A stretch of 64,000 nucleotides of DNA from Mucilaginibacter sp. 14171R-50. Lineage in GTDB: Bacteria; Bacteroidota; Bacteroidia; Sphingobacteriales; Sphingobacteriaceae. The notes beneath the pieces are model-generated. The model was given only the letters and a program-made list of their open reading frames with translations. It made no database searches and was not told where the DNA came from. A program made the position numbers and the translations under genes. Positions 9,165 through 17,897 of the stretch are shown one piece after another (position 1 is the first letter of the stretch; each line of letters begins with the position of its first letter). The stretch spans positions 4,030,001 through 4,094,000 of the forward strand of contig NZ_CP048115.1 in the NCBI RefSeq assembly GCF_010093045.1, given 5' to 3'.

Positions 9165-9983
9165 TTATTCTTCGCTTAGTTGAAAATTCATCGGTATAGT
9201 GTACCTAACGCGTACAGGCTGGCCGTTTTGCATACCGGGTTTCCATGGCTTGGCAAGTTTTAGTACCCTTACCGCTTCCTCATCCATACCATAACCTGCT
9301 CCGTTTTGAACTGTAATATCAGATAAACGGCCATCCTTTTCGATAACAAAACTAACCAATACACGGCCGCCTTTGCCGGCATCCTGCGCCTGGGTCGGGA
9401 AGTGCAGGTTTTTGTTCAAAAACTTTGACCATGCGGCAGCGCCACCTACAGGCTCGGGCATAAACTCTAACCCACCAGTACCATGAATGGTATTGTCAAC
9501 AACGGGTTCAACACCGCCCCCGCCGGTAGTAACCGGTAGATCTTCAACCGGTGCAACTGTACCGGTGCCTTTGGCAGTAATCGGCCCTATTTCTCCGGTA
9601 ATATCAATATTTCTTGGCGGGTCGGATGTTACCGGCTCAGATGTAACTACCATAGGCACTAATCTGGTAGTAGCTACCGGCGGAGTTGGTTTTTCGGGAG
9701 CTGCAGGTTTTACAGGCTCTTTAGGTGGTTCTATTTTTAATTTATCAATCCGTACCTCTATTTCATGCCCAGGAACTTTTGGAGTGATATCCTCAACTTT
9801 TTTTAACGAAAAGTTATATAGCAATGCGGCAGCTATTACCGAAGTAAAAGCCATCCCCATAGCCTTTACCATATTGTCGCCATAATGCCGCCTCAGGTCA
9901 AAGGCACCATAACTCTTGTTGCGGTTGGCAAATACAAGCTCGATCCAATCGGGATTGTATAAATTAAGTTTTGTGTTAAGCAT
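9165..9983 (-). CDS. TonB-family energy transducer
   Basis: A 272-residue TonB-like protein. An N-terminal cytoplasmic segment (IELVFANRNKSYGAFDLRRHYG), typical of Bacteroidota TonB proteins, is followed by one membrane helix around residues 43-62. A Pro/Val/Glu-rich periplasm-spanning linker (KIEPPKEPVKPAAPEKPTPP) comes next. The C-terminal TonB domain starts near residue 185 (FLNKNLHFPTQAQDAGKGG) and contains VSFVIEKDGRLSDITVQNG and the closing VRYTIPMNFQL. It should pass proton-motive energy from ExbB/ExbD to outer-membrane receptors such as the one at 17.9-21.2 kb. No exbB or exbD is adjacent. It is a single-gene unit with its own terminator. Confidence 0.93.
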   Translation of the reverse strand: MLNTKLNLYNPDWIELVFANRNKSYGAFDLRRHYGDNMVKAMGMAFTSVIAAALLYNFSLKKVEDITPKVPGHEIEVRIDKLKIEPPKEPVKPAAPEKPTPPVATTRLVPMVVTSEPVTSDPPRNIDITGEIGPITAKGTGTVAPVEDLPVTTGGGGVEPVVDNTIHGTGGLEFMPEPVGGAAAWSKFLNKNLHFPTQAQDAGKGGRVLVSFVIEKDGRLSDITVQNGAGYGMDEEAVRVLKLAKPWKPGMQNGQPVRVRYTIPMNFQLSEE

Positions 9984-10156
9984 AGTGTTTGAAATTATAT
10001 TTTACTAATTAACGTATTTTCAAAACAAAATGTTGCACAAAATCTAATTATTACGAAATAATGAATTGGATATTCAAATTAATACAATTTTTATATTGCA
10101 GATATTGGTTTATTGCAAATTATATTTTGTTTATTCTACCTGGATCGAAGCGATGC

Positions 10157-10738
10157 TTACCAGTTTTGGGTTGAGATCTTTTTAACCGCCTCCATTTTCA
10201 CAGCTAAGGGCTGCTTATCCATGGCCTGCCGTAACTTTGTGGCGGTGACTATGCAGAATTGGCCAACCTGGTCAAGGTAACTGCCGACATCCTTTTTATT
10301 GTATTTATCAGCCATTTTTTCTAAAGGTACTTCTATCCCGGGGATGGGCACCATGTTGCCAAAGCGATCGCGCTGGTAAGGGGTAAACACAAAATTGCTT
10401 ATACGGTAGCGGTACCGCAGATCTTTTGTCTGTATATTGATGGCATAGGTTATTTGCCCGGCCTCTTTCCTTACCAGCGAAGAACCGCTGTACACCATAA
10501 ACTTACCAGATGTATTAAGCGTATTTTCCGCCTTACCTTTTGCCGGAGTAATTGCGCGATTAAAACCCGCTGCAAAATCCCAGGCACGTTGATACAGCGT
10601 ATCTGCGGTTACACCCGGTTTATCTGCAATACGGTAGTAAACATAATTATTGCCTTCATCAAACGCCAACGAGTCGCGTTGTGCTGATGCCGTTTGTATG
10701 CATAATAAACAAAGCAGGCCTAAAATTATCTTTCTCAT
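10157..10738 (-). CDS. secreted DUF4468-like protein
   Basis: From ATG at 10738 (MRKIILGLLCLLCIQTASAQ) the protein has 193 residues with a clear signal peptide cleaved near residue 19. The reading frame continues upstream to 10768, but that part lies in a terminator hairpin. The mature part resembles DUF4468, a Bacteroidota domain with a TBP-like fold: a repeated 'YQRAWDFAAGF' helix, 'GKFMVYSGSSLVRKEAGQITYAINIQTKDLRYRYRISNFVFTPYQRD', then a helical end. The function of DUF4468 is unknown and the domain call comes from pattern memory. It probably acts in the periplasm or at the envelope. Confidence 0.72.
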   Translation of the reverse strand: MRKIILGLLCLLCIQTASAQRDSLAFDEGNNYVYYRIADKPGVTADTLYQRAWDFAAGFNRAITPAKGKAENTLNTSGKFMVYSGSSLVRKEAGQITYAINIQTKDLRYRYRISNFVFTPYQRDRFGNMVPIPGIEVPLEKMADKYNKKDVGSYLDQVGQFCIVTATKLRQAMDKQPLAVKMEAVKKISTQNW

Positions 10739-10751
10739 ATACTTTATAAAG

Positions 10752-10782
10752 ATAAGCCATCCGTGCAATACGGATGGCTTAT
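10752..10782 (-). terminator. hairpin terminator after the porin gene
   Basis: A perfect 13-bp inverted repeat, ataagccatccgt (10752-10764) and acggatggcttat (10770-10782), with a 5-nt loop, 27 nt past the porin stop codon. On the reverse strand it is followed by a short CTTTAT stretch rather than a long T run. It also separates the porin from the DUF4468 gene. Confidence 0.7.
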
Positions 10783-10809
10783 GCAGATCAAATGTTTAGG
10801 TTAATTAAC

Positions 10810-11850
10810 TTAAAACGCGTACACAGCGGCAAGTACAAATTGAGATGCCGACTTGGTAGCTGTAAGGTCCCTTTTTACAAATTGCTCGTTGCTTGCCTTA
10901 TCAAGCCTAACTTCAGGAATGATAGTTAAAGGGCCCGCTTTTATGTTCGAAGTAAGGGTAAAAGCTTTAACATCGGGCCCGCCGTTCTTCAGCTTAAAGT
11001 ACTCGCCCCTTATGCCAAAGGCTACGGTTTTTGATGCTGAAATCTGCGGGTATAAAGCAATTCCACTAAAGCCGTTACCACCGTGGGCGGTTTTATAATC
11101 AGCCGCGTTTAGCCCCAGCTTAAACATATCAGTTATCTGATAAGCCGTTGTAAGATCGAACTCAGTACCCGATACCGGGCCTGTTATAACGTTCAAATAA
11201 GCTGTCCAGCCTGTTACAGGGCTTATAAACAGTTGCGCGCCAAAATTTGACACATCAACATTGGATATATAAGAGTTCCACGAATCATTAAAGATACCCG
11301 CCATCAAACTTACTTTATCTGTAAAAGCGTAGGTTGCCTTTAGCCCCGCATTCTGGAACGGGCCGTTTGTGAAAAGGTACGATGTTGAGTAGTTAAAGTT
11401 GCCAACCGGCGAGATAACTTCGTAACCTATAAATGTAGCCATAAACCCACCTGTTAAATTAAACTTATCGGTAACATCATACGAAACATATAAATTCTGA
11501 ATGTTAAAGGTTTCGCCGGCCGATCCGGGTACAAGTGATTGGTAAGATCCCCGCGGACCAAAGCTAAGCTCGCCAACAAACGCCGCTTTGCCAACTTTCT
11601 TTTTTAAGGCCAGGTCTATCATACCTATTGATACAGAATTTTGCTCGTTTGCAAAGCTGGTTTGAATATTGGACGAGCCCGGGGCGATAGATCCGCCGGC
11701 CGGGGCTTTAAAACCGGAAAAATCATACTTATAATAAGTATCTACCGAACCTGAAATGGTTAAAGGGGGATCTGTCTTGGTTGTGTCCTGCGCACTCGCT
11801 GCAAATACTGAAAAAGCAAAAAATGATAAGAGTAAAAGTCTTTTTTTCAT
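10810..11850 (-). CDS. outer-membrane beta-barrel porin, BBP2/OmpL-like
   Basis: A 346-residue protein with a signal peptide (MKKRLLLLSFFAFSVFAASAQ). The mature start PPLTISGSVDTYYKYDF and the alternating amphipathic strands (GLKATYAFTDKVSLMAGIFNDSWNS, VSGTEFDLTTAYQITDMFKLG) fit the BBP2 family. The C-terminus SQFVLAAVYAF ends in Phe, as outer-membrane barrels do. It sits divergent to glutamine synthetase III, and this family is often found next to ammonium transport or glutamine synthetase genes in Bacteroidota. A role in uptake of nitrogenous solutes is therefore a reasonable inference, but no substrate can be read from the sequence. Confidence 0.85.
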   Translation of the reverse strand: MKKRLLLLSFFAFSVFAASAQDTTKTDPPLTISGSVDTYYKYDFSGFKAPAGGSIAPGSSNIQTSFANEQNSVSIGMIDLALKKKVGKAAFVGELSFGPRGSYQSLVPGSAGETFNIQNLYVSYDVTDKFNLTGGFMATFIGYEVISPVGNFNYSTSYLFTNGPFQNAGLKATYAFTDKVSLMAGIFNDSWNSYISNVDVSNFGAQLFISPVTGWTAYLNVITGPVSGTEFDLTTAYQITDMFKLGLNAADYKTAHGGNGFSGIALYPQISASKTVAFGIRGEYFKLKNGGPDVKAFTLTSNIKAGPLTIIPEVRLDKASNEQFVKRDLTATKSASQFVLAAVYAF

Positions 11851-12419
11851 GATAATGGATTTAAAGTTTGATTATTTAACTATTTAATTGATTATTTTTG
11901 TTTTAATTCACCAAAAGCGACGTTATGTGCAAACACTTTTCTATTAAAGTCGCATTAATTATAAAATTCAATTAAAATTTCAATTATTATTAATATTAAT
12001 AACAAATAATTCAGATAACGGCCATAAAATTTATTGCTTCCGCAATTATTTACTAAATAATCTATAATAAATCACAAAAACAAATATAAATTTCATTAAA
12101 TAGTACATTTTATTCAAATTTTATCAACAAATACAAGTATTTATATTGTAAATCGTAATAAAAACGAGAATAAAGCGAATTATTAGGCATAAACCCAACA
12201 AAAAATGTCTATGATGTCGAATAATTACAATTTAATTGGAAATTTAACGACAGGCAGTGGGGAACCATCTTAAAACAGAGGACTTGTATAAGAAATATTT
12301 AATTAGTGAGCGAATATCCGTCGAAGTTGAGCATTCAATGCCTATGAAACTTAAATAACTCAAAAGGGCATACTATTTAAAGGATTTTATAAATTTGGGC
12401 GAAACCAATTATTATTATC
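11851..12419. other. 569-bp AT-rich divergent promoter region (porin / glnN)
   Basis: No reading frame or RNA gene is convincing here. The DNA is unusually AT-rich compared with its flanks, with many ATTAAT/TTAATA words. Reverse-strand TATATTTG at 12088-12081 is a possible porin -7 element with a leader of about 230 nt. The glnN promoter lies at the right end. The length suggests regulator binding, for instance nitrogen control, but I recognise no operator. Confidence 0.5.
12390..12397 (+). promoter_or_regulatory. -7 promoter element of glnN
   Basis: TAAATTTG, a full match to TAnnTTTG, 22 nt upstream of the ATG at 12420. No good TTTG is found at the -33 spacing. Confidence 0.6.
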
Positions 12420-14594
12420 ATGCCTAATATCCGTTTTCAGGCCCTTAGCGCTGTATTAAACCGCGAAACTCCCGAAATAAAGCTGCCGTCTTCCAAAATA
12501 TCCGACTACTTTGGTGTAAATGTGTTTGATAAGCAGAAAATGAAAGAATTTCTTTCAAAAGATGCGTATAGTGTTATTGTTGATTCTATTGACAATGGAG
12601 TGCCTATCCCACGCGATATGGCCGAGCAGGTGGCATCATCAATGCGATCGTGGGCTATGGGTAAGGGAGCAACGCATTACACGCACTGGTTTCAGCCACT
12701 AACGGGCACCACTGCCGAAAAACATGACGCTTTTTTTGAACCCACAGCAGATGGCGGTTCGATTGAACGTTTTAGCGGCGACGCGCTTGCCCAACAGGAA
12801 CCCGATGCATCCAGTTTCCCGAGCGGTGGCATTCGCAATACTTTTGAAGCCCGCGGTTATACCGCATGGGATCCATCTTCCCCTGCCTTTATAATAGGCC
12901 GCACGCTATGTATCCCAACAGTATTTGTATCGTACACGGGCGAGGCGCTGGATTATAAAGTGCCTCTACTAAAAGCTTTAAGCGTTTTGGATAAAGCCGC
13001 GGTAGATGTTTGCCACTATTTTGATAAAAGCATAGAAAAGGTAAACGCATCCTTAGGTATTGAGCAGGAATACTTTCTGGTGGATACAGCGCTGTTTAAC
13101 GCCCGCCCGGATCTGTCGCTTACCGGCCGTACGTTGTTTGGTCACATGTCTGCCAAGAACCAGCAACTGGAAGACCACTATTTTGGGTCGATACCAAGCA
13201 GGGCGTATGCCTTTATGCAGGATATGGAGACCGAAGCGCTGCAATTAGGCATCCCCCTAAAAACACGCCATAATGAGGTAGCACCCTCGCAATTTGAGTG
13301 CGCCCCGGTATACGAAGAGATCAACCTGGCCATTGACCATAACCAACTGTTAATGGATATCATGGACAGGGTTGCCAAGCGCCACCACTTTAAAGTGCTG
13401 CTGCACGAAAAGCCTTACGCCGGCATCAACGGTTCGGGCAAGCACAACAACTGGTCGTTAATAACCAATACGGGCAAAAACCTGTTATCGCCGGGCAAAA
13501 CGCCCAAAAACAACCTGATGTTCCTTACATTTTTTGTGAACACCATAAAAGCCGTACATGAACACGCCGACCTGCTGAGGGCATCAATCGCATCGGTAAA
13601 CAACGACCACCGTTTAGGCGCTAATGAAGCACCTCCTGCTATTATATCTATATTTTTAGGCAGTCAGCTTTCGGAGGTCTTAGACGAGATAGATACATCG
13701 CGCCTGAGCAAAAAGATCAAAGAAGAGAACTCGCTTTGGCAGGGCATCCCTAAAATACCGCAGATATTAAAAGACAACACAGACCGCAACCGCACCTCTC
13801 CTTTCGCGTTCACCGGAAACAAATTCGAACTGCGCGCGGTAGGTTCCTCGGCCAATTCGGCCAGCCCTATGACGGTACTGAACCTGATCATGGCTGATCA
13901 GCTTAAAAAATTCAAGACCGATGTTGATAAGCTGATCAAAAAAGGCGAGAAAAAGGATGTAGCGCTCATGACCATTATCAAACGCTATATTAAGGAATCG
14001 CGAAATATACGTTTTGAGGGTAACGGCTACAGCGAAGAATGGGAAAAAGAGGCCGAAAGCCGCGGTCTGGCCAACATCAAGACCACGCCGAAAGCGCTTG
14101 ATGCCTTTATATCCGAAAAGTCGCAGGAACTTTTTGCCGAAACCGGTGTGTTTACCAAACGCGAAGCCCACGCCCGTCATGAAATATTGCTGGACAGCTA
14201 CTATAAGAAATTGCAGATAGAAGCCCGTGTAATGGGCGAACTGGTAATGAACATTATTATCCCTGCCGCTATTGAATATCAATCGAAACTAATTGAGAAT
14301 GTTAAGGGTTTGAAAGAGCTTGGCCTTGATAAAAGCACGTATGCCGCCCAACTTGATATTATCAACCAAATTGCCGAGCACGTAAACTTCATTAAGGACA
14401 ATGTGCAGGAAATGATCAACGAGCGCAAAAAGGCAAACGTTATTGACGACTTGCGCGAACGCGCCATTAGTTATGATGAAAAGGTAAAAAGCTATTTTCA
14501 GCCCATACGCTACCGGGTAGATAAACTGGAGCAGCTGGTTGACGACTCGCTGTGGCCGCTGCCAAAGTTCAGAGAGTTATTATTTATAAAGTAA
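12420..14594 (+). CDS. glnN: glutamine synthetase type III
   Basis: 724 residues, the size of GSIII (about 730), far longer than GSI. It opens with RFQALSAVLNRETPEIKLPSSKISDYFGVNVF, a GSIII-specific N-terminal region. The catalytic core carries GATHYTHWFQP, LGIEQEYFLVD, FECAPVYEEINLAIDHNQL, the NGSGKHNNWS ATP-binding motif (about residues 337-346), ASVNNDHRLGANEAPPA and RAVGSSANSASP. A long helical C-terminal extension follows. It condenses ammonia and glutamate with ATP in the cytoplasm. It is transcribed alone from TAAATTTG and ends at a hairpin terminator. The divergent neighbour is a porin of the type often linked to nitrogen metabolism. Confidence 0.95.
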   Translation: MPNIRFQALSAVLNRETPEIKLPSSKISDYFGVNVFDKQKMKEFLSKDAYSVIVDSIDNGVPIPRDMAEQVASSMRSWAMGKGATHYTHWFQPLTGTTAEKHDAFFEPTADGGSIERFSGDALAQQEPDASSFPSGGIRNTFEARGYTAWDPSSPAFIIGRTLCIPTVFVSYTGEALDYKVPLLKALSVLDKAAVDVCHYFDKSIEKVNASLGIEQEYFLVDTALFNARPDLSLTGRTLFGHMSAKNQQLEDHYFGSIPSRAYAFMQDMETEALQLGIPLKTRHNEVAPSQFECAPVYEEINLAIDHNQLLMDIMDRVAKRHHFKVLLHEKPYAGINGSGKHNNWSLITNTGKNLLSPGKTPKNNLMFLTFFVNTIKAVHEHADLLRASIASVNNDHRLGANEAPPAIISIFLGSQLSEVLDEIDTSRLSKKIKEENSLWQGIPKIPQILKDNTDRNRTSPFAFTGNKFELRAVGSSANSASPMTVLNLIMADQLKKFKTDVDKLIKKGEKKDVALMTIIKRYIKESRNIRFEGNGYSEEWEKEAESRGLANIKTTPKALDAFISEKSQELFAETGVFTKREAHARHEILLDSYYKKLQIEARVMGELVMNIIIPAAIEYQSKLIENVKGLKELGLDKSTYAAQLDIINQIAEHVNFIKDNVQEMINERKKANVIDDLRERAISYDEKVKSYFQPIRYRVDKLEQLVDDSLWPLPKFRELLFIK

Positions 14595-14599
14595 AAACA

Positions 14600-14631
14600 A
14601 AAACCGCCAAAAACCGGCGGTTTTGTTATTT
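14600..14631 (+). terminator. intrinsic terminator of glnN
   Basis: The stem aaccgcc (14602-14608) / ggcggtt (14616-14622) is followed by TTGTTATTTTTG. It starts a few bases past the stop codon. Confidence 0.8.
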
Positions 14632-14742
14632 TTGCGCCTGTCGTTTTATGCAATAGCAAACATTCTTTACCGGTTGTGCATTATTGATACACCGCGTTGT
14701 GCATAATATACGGTATTCACAAACTTCAGCCCCTGCCGCGTA

Positions 14743-16596
14743 ATGTCAAAAAAATACACACGTATAAAACATTATCTTGAATTTATACAACTGCTAAAAA
14801 CCAGCAGACGGTATGGATTAAAAACGGCAAAAAGCTACGAGGTCATATTCAATTGGCTGCGTACAAAATTGTCCCACAGCCAGTTTCTTATCTTATCGGG
14901 CATTTTGGTTGGGTTTACGGCCGGGTTGGCCGGGGTGATCTTAAAACTTCTGGTTCATTATATTCACTTCATTATTACAAACAAGGTGCACTTTTCGCGC
15001 CAGCTCATATTTTATGGGCTATTCCCGGTAATGGGTATAACGCTTACCGCCCTTATTGTAAAGTATTTTTTTAAAGGGCAAGACCGCAAAGGGGTACCCG
15101 CCATACTTTACGAGATAGCGCGCAACTCCAGCTTTGTATCGCATGTTAAGATGTACTCGCAAGTGATACAAAGCGCGGTAACCGTAGGTTTAGGCGGCTC
15201 TGCAGGGCTCGAAAGCCCTATAGCCGTTACGGGCGCAGCCATAGGTTCTAACTTCGCGCAAACTTATAAGCTGAGCTATAAAGATCGTACTTTATTGCTG
15301 GCATCGGGGGCTGCCGCGGGTATTGCGGCTGCATTTAATGCGCCTATTGCGGGGGTAATGTTTGCTTTTGAAATATTACTTACCGGTGTAATTTTTACCG
15401 ACTTTATACCCCTGGTTGTTGCCGCGGTATGCGGTAGTTTGCTATCGCGCATTATACTGAACGAAGAGGTGTTATTCAAATTCAGCTCCAGGCAGGGGTT
15501 TAACTATCATAACATACCATATTATTTGGTGCTGGGCTTTTTCTGCGGGCTATATGCCCGGTATTTCATCCTGATATCTCAACGCGTTGAGCATTATTTT
15601 CATCAGCTGCAATTTTCTAAAGTTAACAAAGCTATTGCAGGCGGACTGGTACTCTCCGTGTTATGCATGCTTTTCCCACCCCTGTTTGGCGAAGGATATG
15701 AAAGCATCAAATCCTTTACAAACGGCGATATAAACGAGGTTATCAGGCATAGTTTTTTTGGCTATTTAAACTATGGCGAGTGGGTGATCATTTTATTTTT
15801 AGCGCTGGTTTGCCTGCTAAAGGCGTTTGCTACTTCGATAACCATTTATGCGGGCGGTAATGGTGGTAACTTTGCCCCTGCGCTGTTCGCTGGGGGCACA
15901 ATGGGCTATCTTTTCGCGATTACGTGTACCCAGCTCGGGTTTGCCGATGTACCCGTTACCAACCTCATTATTGTTGGTATGGGGGGCATGGTAGGCGGGG
16001 TATTATACGCGCCACTAACCGCTATATTTTTAATTGCCGAAGCGAGCTCGGGGTATGATCTTTTTATCCCCCTGATGATTGTTTGCGTTATATCCTTTTT
16101 AATGGCTAAATGGTTCTCGACCATCTCGCCCGACCTGAAACAGCTTGCTGCTGAAGGAAAGATATTTACTACAGAACACGACAAAAACCTGCTGCTGCTT
16201 ATCAATACGGGAAATGTAATAGAAAAGAACACACCGGCGCTTGGCCTTAACTCGTCTTTTAACGATTTGTTAGATATCGTAAAAAAAGGAAATCGGAATA
16301 TCATTGCCATACTGGATGAAAAACACCTGGCCGGCATAATTTATATTGACGATATTATGCCGCTCATGTTCAACCCTCAATTACACGAAAAATTTCAGAT
16401 ACTTAATGTAATGAAACCCCCGGTTTCAATCATTAATCATAACGAGGATATGATAGCCATTATCAACAAGTTTGATGAAACCGGCACCTGGGTTTTACCC
16501 GTAGTAGATGATGACAACTACTTTATAGGCTTTATATCAAAATCGGTTGTATTAAACCGTTACCGCCAGGTGTTAAAAGAACATTCAGACCTATAA
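14743..16596 (+). CDS. ClC-family chloride channel/antiporter with CBS domains
   Basis: 617 residues. A ClC membrane core of about 10-12 hydrophobic helices covers roughly residues 45-450. The anion-pathway signatures appear as RKGVPA (GxGIP-like), GGSAGLESPIAVTGAAIGS (GKxGPxxH region, with the gating Glu present in GLES) and GGNGGNFAPALFAGGTMG (GxFxP). The presence of the external Glu suggests a Cl-/H+ antiporter or gated channel. A pair of CBS domains follows (about 490-610; LDEKHLAGIIYIDDIMPLM and MKPPVSIINHNEDM...WVLPVVDDDNYFIGFIS), likely sensing nucleotides. It is followed by purM, which has its own -7 element. Confidence 0.93.
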   Translation: MSKKYTRIKHYLEFIQLLKTSRRYGLKTAKSYEVIFNWLRTKLSHSQFLILSGILVGFTAGLAGVILKLLVHYIHFIITNKVHFSRQLIFYGLFPVMGITLTALIVKYFFKGQDRKGVPAILYEIARNSSFVSHVKMYSQVIQSAVTVGLGGSAGLESPIAVTGAAIGSNFAQTYKLSYKDRTLLLASGAAAGIAAAFNAPIAGVMFAFEILLTGVIFTDFIPLVVAAVCGSLLSRIILNEEVLFKFSSRQGFNYHNIPYYLVLGFFCGLYARYFILISQRVEHYFHQLQFSKVNKAIAGGLVLSVLCMLFPPLFGEGYESIKSFTNGDINEVIRHSFFGYLNYGEWVIILFLALVCLLKAFATSITIYAGGNGGNFAPALFAGGTMGYLFAITCTQLGFADVPVTNLIIVGMGGMVGGVLYAPLTAIFLIAEASSGYDLFIPLMIVCVISFLMAKWFSTISPDLKQLAAEGKIFTTEHDKNLLLLINTGNVIEKNTPALGLNSSFNDLLDIVKKGNRNIIAILDEKHLAGIIYIDDIMPLMFNPQLHEKFQILNVMKPPVSIINHNEDMIAIINKFDETGTWVLPVVDDDNYFIGFISKSVVLNRYRQVLKEHSDL

Positions 16597-16633
16597 AGCG
16601 TAAATGCCAACATCACTATTTAGTATTAAGCGC

Positions 16634-16641
16634 TATATTTG
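16634..16641 (+). promoter_or_regulatory. -7 promoter element abutting the purM start
   Basis: TATATTTG, a full match to TAnnTTTG, ends only 3 nt before the ATG at 16645. An in-frame TTG at 16639 lies inside the element, so it cannot sensibly be the start codon. If the element is used, transcription would begin at or within a few bases of the ATG. Confidence 0.6.
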
Positions 16642-16644
16642 CCC

Positions 16645-17826
16645 ATGACTTCTCCGCAAAGATATGATCAACGGGGCGTGTCGGCATCAAAAGACGATGT
16701 ACACAACGCCATTAAAAACATTGATAAAGGGATATTTCCGAAAGCATTCTGCAAAATCGTTCCGGATATTTTAACCAACGACCCCGAATATTGCAACATT
16801 ATGCATGCCGACGGCGCGGGTACAAAATCGTCGTTAGCCTACACTTACTGGAAGGAGACCGGTGATATTTCTGTGTGGCGTGGCATAGCACAAGACGCTA
16901 TTATCATGAACCTTGACGACCTGCTTTGTGTGGGCGCAACCGATAACATCCTGCTATCGTCAACCATTGGCAGGAACAAGAACCTGATACCCGGCGAGGT
17001 GATAGCCGCAATTATTAACGGCACCGAAGAAATATTGGCCGAACTGCGGGATGCCGGCATTGGCATTTACAGCACAGGCGGCGAAACTGCTGATGTGGGC
17101 GATTTAGTACGTACCATTATTGTGGATAGTACCGTAACCTGCCGCATGAAACGCGACGACGTAATATCAAACCACCGCATACAACCTGGTGATGTTATTG
17201 TTGGTATGGCATCATACGGGCAGGCCACTTACGAAAAAGAATATAACGGCGGTATGGGCTCTAATGGTCTTACATCCGCCCGCCACGATGTTTTCAATAA
17301 AACCATTGCCGATAAATATCGCGAAAGCTATGACCCGGCAGTACCTCATGACCTTGTATTCAGCGGTAGTAAAACGCTTACCGATAAAATTGATATTGGC
17401 GGCGGCCAAAGTATTACGGCGGGCAAACTGGTATTATCGGCAACGCGTACCTACGCCCCTATCATCAAGGCTATTTTAGACAAGTACCGCAGCCAGATAA
17501 ATGGGATGGTGCATTGCAGCGGCGGCGCGCAAACCAAGGTGCTGCACTTTATTGATAACCTGCACATCATTAAAAACAACCTGTTCCCTATCCCGCCGTT
17601 ATTCAAGCTGATACAGGAAGAATCGAACACCAGCTGGCAGGAAATGTATAAGGTATTTAATATGGGTCACCGTATGGAGCTGTATGTGCCACAAGAAATA
17701 GCCGAAGATATTATCGCCATATCAAAAAGCTTTAACGTAGACGCGCAGATCATCGGCCGTGTAGAAGCTGCTGATAAAAAACAGGTGACTGTAACATCAC
17801 CTTACGGAGAGTTTGTTTATAATTAA
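16645..17826 (+). CDS. purM: phosphoribosylformylglycinamidine cyclo-ligase (AIR synthase)
   Basis: 393 residues from ATG 16645 (MTSPQRYDQRGVSASKDDVH). It closes the imidazole ring of FGAM to AIR with ATP, one step after PurL. Diagnostic segments are the opening 'YDQRGVSA', HADGAGTKSSLAYTYW (phosphate/ATP site, near residue 56), MNLDDLLCVGATDNILLSSTIGRNK, IYSTGGETADVGDLVRTIIVD and the C-terminal domain GMVHCSGGAQTKVLHF. It is the somewhat longer and diverged form usual in Bacteroidota rather than the 345-residue enterobacterial type. It follows the ClC gene after 48 nt and converges on the TonB receptor across a shared terminator. Confidence 0.94.
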   Translation: MTSPQRYDQRGVSASKDDVHNAIKNIDKGIFPKAFCKIVPDILTNDPEYCNIMHADGAGTKSSLAYTYWKETGDISVWRGIAQDAIIMNLDDLLCVGATDNILLSSTIGRNKNLIPGEVIAAIINGTEEILAELRDAGIGIYSTGGETADVGDLVRTIIVDSTVTCRMKRDDVISNHRIQPGDVIVGMASYGQATYEKEYNGGMGSNGLTSARHDVFNKTIADKYRESYDPAVPHDLVFSGSKTLTDKIDIGGGQSITAGKLVLSATRTYAPIIKAILDKYRSQINGMVHCSGGAQTKVLHFIDNLHIIKNNLFPIPPLFKLIQEESNTSWQEMYKVFNMGHRMELYVPQEIAEDIIAISKSFNVDAQIIGRVEAADKKQVTVTSPYGEFVYN

Positions 17827-17843
17827 AAATATCAAAACCTTTA

Positions 17844-17882
17844 AACGAAGAAAGCCTCCCGAATTGGGAGGCTTTCTTCGTT
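17844..17882. terminator. bidirectional terminator between purM and the TonB receptor
   Basis: A perfect 17-bp inverted repeat (17844-17860 / 17866-17882) around the 5-nt loop gaatt, core gcctccc/gggaggc. It lies between two convergent stop codons. Confidence 0.9.
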
Positions 17883-17897
17883 ATTAACAATATCTGC

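Noticed and set aside
10739..10768. Upstream start of the DUF4468-like gene
   Set aside because: The extra residues would be encoded by the terminator stem, and the signal peptide starts at 10738.
11851..12419. Possible small RNA or riboswitch upstream of glnN
   Set aside because: No strong hairpins or conserved motif could be seen; the AT-rich sequence alone does not support it.
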